From Deinococcus sp. (GTDB lineage Bacteria > Deinococcota > Deinococci > Deinococcales > Deinococcaceae), in the NCBI RefSeq assembly GCF_030523985.1, contig NZ_JAUNHK010000037.1:17734-24585 (forward strand): a stretch of DNA of 6,852 nt, in the 5' to 3' direction. The notes beneath the pieces are model-generated. The model did not search any database. It had not been told where the DNA came from and saw only the letters and a list, made by a program, of their open reading frames with translations. A program made the translations under genes and the position numbers. This document shows positions 1 to 6,687 of the stretch, piece after piece (position 1 is the stretch's first letter; each line of letters opens with the position of its first letter).

Positions 1-1872
<1,872 letters not shown>

Positions 1873-1934
1873 GCAGGAAGTGTAGCGGGCTGTCCTCACG
1901 TCGCCTTCCGGTCAGAGGTTTGTGCCAGTGCCTC

Positions 1935-1942
1935 TCTATACT
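1935..1942. promoter_or_regulatory. Overlapping divergent -10 boxes between the glycosidase gene and mglB
   Basis: On the plus strand TATACT lies at 1937-1942, nine bases before ATG 1952, so the mglB transcript would begin at or within a few bases of its start codon. On the minus strand TATAGA occupies 1940-1935 and could serve the glycosidase gene if it starts at GTG 1899. The two boxes share four bases, so only one polymerase could open the site at a time. No good -35 element is visible for either. Inferred from sequence only. Confidence 0.45.
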
Positions 1943-1951
1943 TGGCGGGAG

Positions 1952-2437
1952 ATGATTGAACCTTCACTTGCCCTCTACGGCGACGCGTTCGCCCGGGTGG
2001 ACCAGCACTTAGAAGAGTTGCTGGACGCCACCGGGGTGCGCTATTGCCTGCTGGTGGACCGCAAAGGCTTCGTGCTGTCGCACAAGGAAGCCCTGTGGGC
2101 ACCGCGCCCTCCCGCGCTGGATTCCGTCGCCACCCTGGTCGCCAGCAACGCGGCGGCGACGGCGGCCCTCGCCAACATGCTGGGCGAACGCACCTTTTCC
2201 GAGCAGACCCACCAGGGCGAGAACGGAACGCTGTACGTCGAATCGGTCGGCAGCGACGCCCTGCTGACCCTGATTTTCGACACCAGCGTGGCGCTGGGCA
2301 AGGTCAAGGTCTACGCCCGCAAGACCATCGGCAAACTCGAAACCATTCTGGACGAACTGAAAGACGCGCCGCAGCCCGAATTCGGCGAGGACTTCAGCCA
2401 GGGCGCGACAGCCCTGCTCGACGACCTGCTGGGCTGA
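1952..2437 (+). CDS. mglB: Roadblock/LC7-domain protein, MglB-type GTPase-activating partner of MglA
   Basis: The 161-aa protein has the Roadblock/LC7 layout: an N-terminal helix (about 8-27), the strands GVRYCLLVDRKGFVLS (28-43), a long central helix with ASNAAATAALANML (64-77), then FSEQTHQGENGTLYVESVG (82-100) and DALLTLIFD (102-110). A helical tail follows, with an acidic end LLDDLLG. Roadblock MglB proteins form homodimers that bind MglA and speed its GTP hydrolysis; they act in the cytoplasm on polarity and motility in Myxococcus and were studied structurally in Thermus. The adjacent MglA-type GTPase 71 bases downstream supports the assignment. ATG 1952 is chosen over in-frame GTG 1922 because TATACT (1937-1942) lies inside the longer version and would position transcription almost at the ATG. 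GGCGGGAG directly abuts the ATG with no spacing, so it is a poor ribosome site. The partner is clear; the cellular role in this organism is not known from sequence. Confidence 0.88.
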   Translation: MIEPSLALYGDAFARVDQHLEELLDATGVRYCLLVDRKGFVLSHKEALWAPRPPALDSVATLVASNAAATAALANMLGERTFSEQTHQGENGTLYVESVGSDALLTLIFDTSVALGKVKVYARKTIGKLETILDELKDAPQPEFGEDFSQGATALLDDLLG

Positions 2438-2496
2438 CAGGCGGCACCCGGCCCCCCGCCCCGCCCGAATTCCGACTTTCTCCTTTCCTGTCACCT

Positions 2497-2504
2497 GGAG
2501 GTGA
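2497..2504 (+). promoter_or_regulatory. Strong ribosome binding site fixing the mglA start
   Basis: GGAGGTGA ends four bases before GTG 2509 (seven bases from GGAGG to the start codon). It decides the mglA start: the frame stays open far upstream, to 2044, but that part is out-of-frame overlap with mglB and has no ribosome site. Confidence 0.8.
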
Positions 2505-2508
2505 GCGC

Positions 2509-3099
2509 GTGAGTACCATCAACTTCGCTGCCCGCGAAATCAACTGCAAGATTGTGTATTACGGCCCTGGCATGTGCGGCAAGACCACCAACCTCAAGCA
2601 TGTGTTCGGCAAGGTTCCCGGTCACCTGCGCGGCGAAATGGTCAGCCTCGCCACCGAAGACGAGCGCACGCTCTTTTTCGACTTCCTGCCGCTCGACCTC
2701 GGCACGGTGCAGGGCTTCAAGACCCGGTTTCACCTCTACACCGTGCCCGGACAGGTGTTCTACAACGCCAGCCGCAAACTGATTTTGCGTGGCGTGGACG
2801 GCATCATCTTCGTGGCGGATTCGGCCCCCAACCGCCTGCGGGCCAACGCCGAGAGCATGCGCAACCTACGAGAAAACCTCGCTGAACACGGCATCGACAT
2901 CAACGACGTACCGATTGTCCTGCAAATCAACAAGCGTGACCTGCCCGATGCGCTCTCTACCGACATGATTCGCGCCGTTCTCGACCCGCAGCGCCGTTAC
3001 CCAGTCTACGAAGCGGTGGCATCGAACGGCAGCGGCGTCTTCGAGACCCTGAAAGCCGCCAGCCGTCTGGTGCTGGAAAGACTCTCGAAGAACAAGTAA
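2509..3099 (+). CDS. mglA: MglA-type Ras-like small GTPase
   Basis: The 196-aa protein carries the GTPase motifs in order: the P-loop GPGMCGKTT (19-27), a switch I region around LATEDERTLFFDF (47-59), the G3 segment YTVPGQ (77-82), NKRD for guanine recognition (141-144) and ASNG (161-164). The G3 segment lacks the usual DxxG aspartate, having TVPG instead. This is characteristic of the MglA family, as is the following VFYNASRKLILRGVDGIIFVADS. MglA switches between GTP and GDP states under control of MglB and, in Myxococcus, sets the leading cell pole for gliding and type IV pilus motility. It starts with GTG after a strong ribosome site and follows mglB by 71 bases, so one transcript is likely; a hairpin terminator lies 22 bases after the stop. 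Identity as an MglA-family GTPase is firm; the process it controls here is inference. Confidence 0.93.
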   Translation: MSTINFAAREINCKIVYYGPGMCGKTTNLKHVFGKVPGHLRGEMVSLATEDERTLFFDFLPLDLGTVQGFKTRFHLYTVPGQVFYNASRKLILRGVDGIIFVADSAPNRLRANAESMRNLRENLAEHGIDINDVPIVLQINKRDLPDALSTDMIRAVLDPQRRYPVYEAVASNGSGVFETLKAASRLVLERLSKNK

Positions 3100-3121
3100 A
3101 CCACACCAGCCGAAAAGAAAG

Positions 3122-3150
3122 CCCCTGCTTCCTGAGCAGGGGTTCGTTTT
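3122..3150. terminator. Bidirectional hairpin terminator between mglA and tRNA-Leu
   Basis: CCCCTGCT (3122-3129) pairs perfectly with AGCAGGGG (3135-3142) around the 5-base loop TCCTG. The plus strand continues TTCGTTTT. The minus strand after the stem reads CTTTCTTTTC, also T-rich, so it can end both the rightward mglA transcript and the leftward tRNA transcript. Confidence 0.85.
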
Positions 3151-3155
3151 CATTC

Positions 3156-3239
3156 TGGTGTCGGGAACGGGACTTGAACCCGCACGAGTTGCCCCGTTCG
3201 ATTTTAAGTCGAATGCGTCTACCATTCCGCCATCCCGAC
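3156..3239 (-). tRNA. tRNA-Leu, anticodon UAA
   Basis: Read leftward, the acceptor arms GTCGGGA (3239-3233) and TCCCGAC (3166-3160) pair over seven bases, followed by discriminator A and an encoded CCA (3158-3156). The anticodon stem TTCGA/TCGAA encloses the loop CTTAAAA, giving anticodon TAA at 3206-3204. A variable arm CGGGGCAACTCG and a T arm with GTTCAAGT follow. The long variable arm and the 84-base length including CCA fit a class II leucine tRNA. The gene is intact and faces leftward, with an AT-rich element starting just upstream of its promoter. Confidence 0.96.
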
Positions 3240-3250
3240 GCAGCGGGGGG

Positions 3251-3256
3251 AGTATA
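3251..3256 (-). promoter_or_regulatory. -10 box of the tRNA-Leu promoter
   Basis: The minus strand reads TATACT here, 11 bases before the tRNA 5' end, leaving room for a leader of only a few bases. No convincing -35 is seen at the expected spacing. The box lies at the composition boundary, so the promoter could be native or supplied by the inserted element. Confidence 0.55.
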
Positions 3257-3362
3257 AAGCATAAAACCCTGCTCCAGCGTCACAAAAGCAGTTTTTACTC
3301 ATACTCACAGCATTTCTGACTGTCTGCGTAGTCTACCGACGTTACCTCACAGGGGGAAGCTC

Positions 3363-4235
3363 ATGCAGATAGCAGAAGCACTAGAAGAATTCTTGTCAGA
3401 GCATAAAGCCAGAGGGAGTAGGCCAAAAACAATCCGGTACTACAGCAAAACACTGGCAATTGTCTTACGGCCCGTTCTGGAACACTCCCTAGACTCATTG
3501 ACCGTTTTCACAGTCAATAAGCTGCTACAGGCAGTGGCAGAGCGCAACCTAAAGCCAGCCACCCTAGCCAGCTACGACAGGGCTTTACGGGGCTTCTGTA
3601 GCTGGCTTGTCGGTGTAGAACTGCTGGCGAAGAATCCCATGCAGGGTAAGAAGCGGCCTAAGCTGCGCTGGGAGCCTAAGGCAGTTCTCACAGGGGAAGA
3701 AATTCAAAAGCTATTTGCCGTTGCTAAGGCAGATAAGCGGTACAGGGATAGAAACGTAGCCATTCTGTATCTGTTATTGGGCTGTGGCTTACGGGCTGGA
3801 GAAGTTGCAAAGTTGAAACTCACAGATATTGACTGGCAGACCGGAATAATCGAAGTCAATGGCAAAGTGGGCTATGGGAAAGTTCCAGTTACAAAACAAT
3901 GCTTACAAGCAATGCGGCGATATGTTACACACAGCCGGAAGGCACAATCTAGCTGTCAATGGCTATTTGTGTATGACGGTAGGGGAATTGAATCTCACAC
4001 CGTCAGCAAACTCATTGCCAGAATGGGTAGACGGGCCGGACTGGACAGAAACATTGGGCCGCATCTGCTCCGGCACTCAATGGCTAGTGAGTTTATTGCT
4101 AATGGAGGGGATGCTTTCACACTGCGTAGACTGATTCGGCATTCATCCCTGTTCACAACGTCCCTTTATGTGTCTAATTCCACAGCCAATCTTAGAGATA
4201 AACTGGAAATCTACGGGCCATTGAAAGGTGTCTGA
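3363..4235 (+). CDS. Tyrosine recombinase / site-specific integrase
   Basis: The 290-aa protein has the two-domain layout of phage and island integrases. The N-terminal SAM-like core-binding domain (about 1-90) includes RPKTIRYYSKTL and the helix pair LKPATLASYDRALRGFCSWL. The catalytic domain (about 105-285) has all expected residues: R144 in CGLRAGEV, a lysine at 168 or 173 in the beta-hairpin VNGKVGYGKVPV, H234 and R237 in HLLRH, H260 in IRHSS, and the nucleophile Y269 in TSLYVS. It should cut and rejoin attachment sites through a covalent phosphotyrosine link. It is compact like XerC/D-type enzymes, with no long N-terminal arm-binding domain. AGGGGGAA (3351-3358) precedes ATG 3363 by four bases. 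AT-rich codon use, including TTA leucine codons, contrasts with mglA. Position next to tRNA-Leu suggests this is the integration enzyme of the surrounding element. No clear promoter was found in 3260-3350. Confidence 0.95.
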   Translation: MQIAEALEEFLSEHKARGSRPKTIRYYSKTLAIVLRPVLEHSLDSLTVFTVNKLLQAVAERNLKPATLASYDRALRGFCSWLVGVELLAKNPMQGKKRPKLRWEPKAVLTGEEIQKLFAVAKADKRYRDRNVAILYLLLGCGLRAGEVAKLKLTDIDWQTGIIEVNGKVGYGKVPVTKQCLQAMRRYVTHSRKAQSSCQWLFVYDGRGIESHTVSKLIARMGRRAGLDRNIGPHLLRHSMASEFIANGGDAFTLRRLIRHSSLFTTSLYVSNSTANLRDKLEIYGPLKGV

Positions 4236-4263
4236 AATAAATAAATATTAAGTGTGGGCAATC

Positions 4264-4288
4264 TGCCGTAAATTTAATTCAGACGGCA
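4264..4288. repeat. Small inverted repeat after the integrase gene
   Basis: TGCCGT (4264-4269) and ACGGCA (4283-4288) form a 6-bp stem around a 13-base AT-rich loop. It has no T-run after it, so it is a weak terminator candidate; it could equally be a protein site. The rest of 4236-4362 shows nothing gene-like. Confidence 0.4.
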
Positions 4289-4362
4289 TTGTGGAGCATT
4301 CTGTGGGGATACTGGCCCTTTAATACAGAGAGGGATGGATAGAAGTTAGGTCATACAAAAAG

Positions 4363-4405
4363 TGCCAGCCACCTGTGAAAGCCTCACAGCGTAGCTGGCA
4401 TTTGT
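4363..4405. terminator. Shared terminator of the convergent integrase and nuclease-like genes
   Basis: TGCCAGC (4363-4369) pairs with GCTGGCA (4394-4400), and inside it CTGTGA (4373-4378) pairs with TCACAG (4384-4389), giving a two-tier stem. The plus strand goes on TTTGTTTT. The minus strand leaves the stem as CTTTTTG, starting a few bases after the stop of the 212-aa gene. It therefore suits both directions. Confidence 0.85.
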
Positions 4406-4406
4406 T

Positions 4407-5045
4407 TTATGCTTTGATTGTATCTAGTCTTCCGTATCTCCCATCCAAGAATTCCACGGGCAAATAAATAACTCTATCTCCTCTCTGACCTACTGTACTT
4501 TCCGAAAAATCCCCAATTGAATATTTACCATTGTTCTTAACTAGGTCGGCTCTCAGCTTATCCAAGTCTAACCACATTAATTTCAATGTGTTTTCCGAAC
4601 AACCTAAATGTTTTTGAACGGGCGTTAACTTATTATATTTTACATAAACTTGCACACTATTTGTTGCTGCATCTTTCATAAGCAATTGAGGCGTTCCATA
4701 GCCTGTAAAAAGTGCTAGGCAAACCTCATTATTCCGTAGTGCAGCATCCCACTTAATGTCAATTCGCATATCTTCGATTTCCACATCCCATCCACCGTCA
4801 GAAATGCCGTCTGTACCTGTATAAAGCTGGCGTTCTACCTTCTCTCTATCCCATTTAACCGATTCAGGGAGGTATGTACGGCATAAATAGTTTTCAACTA
4901 ACACTGTTTCAGTTATGCCACCTTTCAGGTATCTCCCGCCGAATCCCGCAATATCTTCACATAGGCCCATGCCAAAGCAAAATGCCGGGAGAATTTTTTT
5001 CAATCCGTCTAGATTATCTTCCTTAATTTGTTTGGGAATTCGCAT
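4407..5045 (-). CDS. Unrecognised 212-aa protein with a PD-(D/E)XK nuclease-like signature
   Basis: The most telling segment is SDGGWDVEIEDMRIDIKWD (82-100). It has the shape of the PD-(D/E)XK nuclease core: an Asp at the end of one strand (D87), a short turn, then a strand with D96-x-K98. E51 in VLVENYLCR could be the helix-1 acidic residue of that fold. VQVYVKYNKL (131-140) would make a further core strand. Nucleases with this core include restriction, Holliday-junction and phage enzymes; which of these, if any, applies is unknown. The start is fixed by an upstream in-frame stop at 5072; ATG 5045 overlaps the end of the HTH gene by 23 bases, so translation is probably coupled (only a weak GGGTGGG-type site precedes it). 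There is no signal peptide or membrane segment. The coding call is strong; the nuclease call is motif-based inference. Confidence 0.8.
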   Translation of the reverse strand: MRIPKQIKEDNLDGLKKILPAFCFGMGLCEDIAGFGGRYLKGGITETVLVENYLCRTYLPESVKWDREKVERQLYTGTDGISDGGWDVEIEDMRIDIKWDAALRNNEVCLALFTGYGTPQLLMKDAATNSVQVYVKYNKLTPVQKHLGCSENTLKLMWLDLDKLRADLVKNNGKYSIGDFSESTVGQRGDRVIYLPVEFLDGRYGRLDTIKA

Positions 5046-5220
5046 CTGCCCACACCCACCCTGTCTTAGCTAAGCTTTCTACATCCACTCTATTTAATCT
5101 GTACTTCGTACCGATAAACACAGCGGGTAGAATCTTCTCACCAATAAGCTTGTAAAGTGTGGGCTTGCTAATGCCTAACAGTTTACAGGCTTCCGAAATC
5201 TGGATATATAATTTGTCCAT
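5023..5220 (-). CDS. Excisionase / MerR-like helix-turn-helix DNA-binding protein (65 aa)
   Basis: The protein matches the HTH_17 (excisionase-family) pattern almost end to end: ISEACKLLGISKPTLYKLI (8-26) is the helix-turn-helix, followed by the wing KILPAVFIGTKYRLNRVDVESLA. Such proteins bind DNA as recombination directionality factors (Xis) or as small repressors. ATG 5220 is preferred over in-frame ATG 5232, because GGAGG (5230-5226) sits five bases before 5220 and would otherwise be inside the coding sequence. It is the first gene of a leftward pair with the 212-aa nuclease-like gene, which it overlaps by 23 bases. Its probable promoter (TATAGT, 5246-5241) touches one of two ACTTACT repeats, so self-regulation is possible. 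Lying in the same element as the integrase, it could be the Xis, but it is not adjacent to it; a repressor role is equally possible. Confidence 0.9.
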   Translation of the reverse strand: MDKLYIQISEACKLLGISKPTLYKLIGEKILPAVFIGTKYRLNRVDVESLAKTGWVWADANSQTN

Positions 5221-5236
5221 AAAAACCTCCATAGGT

Positions 5237-5302
5237 ACTTACTATATCACAAACTTTACAGGCTTAACTTACTTCACAATATTTGTTATATACTAGTATT
5301 AA
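5237..5302. promoter_or_regulatory. Divergent AT-rich control region with direct repeats and a palindrome
   Basis: For the leftward HTH gene, the minus strand has TATAGT at 5246-5241 with a weak AGTTAA 17 bases upstream. For the rightward unit, TTCACA (5273-5278, close to TTGACA) and TATTAA (5297-5302) are spaced 18 bases apart; TATACT at 5289-5294 is an alternative -10. Two copies of ACTTACT (5237-5243 and 5267-5273) lie 30 bp apart, the first over the leftward -10 and the second touching the rightward -35. ATACTAGTAT (5290-5299) is a perfect palindrome over the rightward -10 region. This fits a regulator acting on both promoters; which protein binds is unknown. Confidence 0.45.
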
Positions 5303-5316
5303 ATATGAATAATGTC

Positions 5317-5462
5317 CCCAGTGGTTGACTGGGTAGGTAGTAGATAGCAGTTAATAACTACTGTCTATTGCCGGGTTAGCCTTCTTCGGTCACTCCGTAA
5401 CCTCAGTCGGCCCCGGCACTATTAACTATGGACTCAGAACAATTAATTATCTATCGGAGGTT
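5317..5462 (+). promoter_or_regulatory. Structured leader RNA upstream of the 100-aa gene (candidate cis-regulator)
   Basis: Four pairings can be read by eye. P1: CCCAGT (5317-5322) with ACTGGG (5328-5333), loop GGTTG. P2: 5341-5352 with 5356-5367, twelve positions with one C-A mismatch, one G-T pair and loop AAT. P3: TGCCGGG (5369-5375) with CCCGGCA (5412-5418), a GC-rich stem in an AT-rich region, and inside it the competing GGTTA (5374-5378) with TAACC (5398-5402). Rival pairings also exist: AGTTAATA (5349-5356) with TATTAACT (5420-5427), and AACCTC (5399-5404) with GAGGTT (5457-5462), which covers the ribosome site at 5456-5460. Exclusive alternatives ending on the ribosome site are what a riboswitch-like or protein-controlled leader would show. 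It matches no riboswitch class I recognise, has no T-loop and is not a tRNA. Confidence 0.5.
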
Positions 5463-5467
5463 TCCAG

Positions 5468-5770
5468 ATGAATAACTACAATAGATTCAACAATCCAAAA
5501 ACAGCACTAGAAATTATGTTTAACTCAGCAGTAGCCAGATATAAGAGAAAAGATAATGCAGGCGCAGCTAACACAATCTACAACGCATCCAGAAATCTAA
5601 TACCTAAGAATAAAGATGGCTCCAATGGTATCAATCTTTACAAACTACAGCCACTGCATGGAACTATTGAAGATGCAATAAAAGCGCATTCAGAAGGTAA
5701 GACAATACTCACACTGCGTATTCTTAAACACATACAGCTAGAGTTCCATTATGGTAGATACAGGGCTTAG
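5468..5770 (+). CDS. Orphan 100-aa basic protein of unknown function
   Basis: I do not recognise this protein. It is rich in Lys, Arg and Asn and looks helical and soluble: TALEIMFNSAVARYKRKD (12-29) and AGAANTIYNASRNLI (31-45) look like an amphipathic helix pair, with a polar loop KNKDGSNG (47-54), then TIEDAIKAHSEGKTILTLRILKHIQ (66-90). No signal peptide, membrane span, Cys pair or known motif is seen. Coding is supported by a clear ribosome site GGAGG (5456-5460) seven bases before ATG 5468, an uninterrupted frame, and its own promoter region and strong downstream terminator. The long structured leader suggests expression is controlled after transcription starts. It faces away from the HTH/nuclease-like pair, like an early gene of a phage-type divergent switch. 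A small nucleic-acid-binding or regulatory protein is a guess only. Confidence 0.8.
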   Translation: MNNYNRFNNPKTALEIMFNSAVARYKRKDNAGAANTIYNASRNLIPKNKDGSNGINLYKLQPLHGTIEDAIKAHSEGKTILTLRILKHIQLEFHYGRYRA

Positions 5771-5799
5771 AATATTGTGTTAAGCTACTACTAGTTTTA

Positions 5800-5818
5800 C
5801 TAGATACCAATTATCTAG
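5800..5818. repeat. Perfect AT-rich hairpin after the 100-aa gene
   Basis: CTAGATA (5800-5806) and TATCTAG (5812-5818) form a 7-bp stem with the loop CCAAT. It lies 30 bases after the stop of the 100-aa gene, with no T-run after it. A second short palindrome, CTGTGA-AA-TCACAG, follows at 5867-5880. Both lie in the likely 3' untranslated stretch before the strong terminator. Confidence 0.5.
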
Positions 5819-5914
5819 AATTGTAGAATATACTGTTAACTTATAAATTCAACTTAGTCAATATAACTGTGAAATCACAGGCTATATACACATGGAATAC
5901 GACTTTATATTAGA

Positions 5915-5956
5915 AATACCCCACATAGAACAACAATCTATGTGGGGTATTTTCTA
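5915..5956. terminator. Very strong terminator closing the rightward unit
   Basis: AATACCCCACATAGA (5915-5929) pairs perfectly over 15 bp with its complement at 5937-5951 around the loop ACAACAA. The T-rich TTTTCT straddles the end of the stem. It ends transcription coming from the 100-aa gene 145 bases upstream or from a separate small RNA. The left side is AAAT-rich, so some leftward activity is possible. Confidence 0.85.
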
Positions 5957-6189
5957 CTATCTGTAGTTCTAGTATACTAATTCCACTAGTTTCATCTGCA
6001 ATCTAAATTGCATGAGCAGTTTTATTTAATAGAACCATGTGGCGCATATTGGGGCAGGGGGTCAATCAACCTAGAAACATTAATTTTCCCTCACATGCAG
6101 CACCTAAACATGCCAATTGCGGGCTACATAAACTACCTTTAGCATCTAACAAATAATTCTGTGAGCAATCCGCTATGGCAAATAATTAT
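5957..6189. other. Gene-free AT-rich stretch
   Basis: No frame here is longer than a dozen or so codons with a plausible start. Visible structure: the perfect palindrome TAGTATACTA (5970-5979), the hairpin TGCAAT-CTAA-ATTGCA (5997-6012), and two copies of CAAATAATT (6150-6158, 6179-6187), the second just after the stop of the leftward exported-protein gene. No convincing terminator for that gene is seen. GGGGCAGGGGG near 6050 is a lone G-rich patch. Confidence 0.5.
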
Positions 6190-6675
6190 TTATTTTTGCA
6201 TGTCCGCTAGCTCTGCCCACAGTTCGGCATTATGCCCTGCATTGTAAGCAGCGGATAACTGTCCCATTGCAGACGCTAGAACAGTACGCTCTACTCCGTC
6301 AGTTTTACATATGAAGTAAACAGCCTGAATTCTATATTGCATCCCTTCTTTTAGGGAGATTAGCGCAGAATATAGGTACTGCTCTTTATAACTCTTGGGC
6401 CTATTATTTGAAAAGTAGTTATACGCTTTATTGGAAAGAAAAGACTTCATATATGAATCTCTTTTAGATTCCATTGAAGAACACTGTTCGGTTAGCTCAA
6501 CGTATTTACCCGTCTGGATTGCATAAAATACCCTGTCGTTCAAATCTTTTACTTCGTTCCGTAAAGAGATGCTGTCGTCTACGATATCGCTGACTTTCGG
6601 CAACCCCTGTGCCTGTGCCGACTGCCACAGCAGCCCACACAACCCCACAGCAAACGCTATTGCATTCTTACGCAT
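6190..6675 (-). CDS. Small exported protein of unknown function (161 aa)
   Basis: The start MRKN, the hydrophobic AIAFAVGLCGLLWQ and the cleavage-type end SAQA-Q (after residue 22) make a classical signal peptide, so a mature protein of about 139 aa is exported. C13 is not in a lipobox, so it does not look like a lipoprotein. The mature part looks mainly helical: SDIVDDSISLRNEVKDLNDR (29-48) could form a short coiled coil, and later helices include YKEQYLYSALISLKEGMQYR (96-115) and GQLSAAYNAGHNAELWAELA. It has two cysteines, C65 and C123, which could form a disulfide. I do not recognise the family. The start is supported by TATAAT six bases before the ATG, the leaderless layout common in Deinococcus; there is no ribosome site. 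It is probably cargo of the element; interaction with the envelope or surface is a guess. Confidence 0.85.
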   Translation of the reverse strand: MRKNAIAFAVGLCGLLWQSAQAQGLPKVSDIVDDSISLRNEVKDLNDRVFYAIQTGKYVELTEQCSSMESKRDSYMKSFLSNKAYNYFSNNRPKSYKEQYLYSALISLKEGMQYRIQAVYFICKTDGVERTVLASAMGQLSAAYNAGHNAELWAELADMQK

Positions 6676-6681
6676 GGACAG

Positions 6682-6687
6682 ATTATA
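6682..6687 (-). promoter_or_regulatory. Perfect -10 box of a leaderless promoter
   Basis: The minus strand reads TATAAT here with only six bases before ATG 6675, so transcription would begin at or next to the start codon. Deinococcus species are known for many such leaderless mRNAs. No good -35 is visible, which suits a promoter needing an activator or under tight repression. Confidence 0.65.

Noticed and set aside
2044..2508. N-terminal extension of the mglA frame back to ATG 2044
   Set aside because: It overlaps mglB out of phase, its translation is unlike any MglA, and the strong ribosome site is at 2497-2504 before GTG 2509.
2866..3283. Minus-strand frames across mglA and tRNA-Leu
   Set aside because: They run through the tRNA and terminator and are antisense to mglA; no ribosome site supports them.
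3859..4134. 91-codon plus-strand frame inside the integrase gene
   Set aside because: It is an out-of-phase shadow of a gene with full catalytic motifs.
5317..5420. A divergent tRNA in the structured leader
   Set aside because: There is no T-loop GTTCRA, no matching acceptor stem and no CCA, although the P2 hairpin looks like an anticodon arm.
4117..5721. 12-base exact repeat TCACACTGCGTA in the integrase gene and in the 100-aa gene
   Set aside because: One such chance match is not surprising in a few kilobases, and both copies are within coding sequence.
5867..5880. CTGTGA-AA-TCACAG as a CRP-type operator
   Set aside because: The spacing between half-sites is two bases, not the six expected for CRP-like sites; the same half-sites also occur as a terminator stem at 4373-4389, so a hairpin is the simpler reading.
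5892..5966. 24-codon frame starting at ATG 5892
   Set aside because: Its codons run through both arms of the strong terminator hairpin and no ribosome site precedes it.
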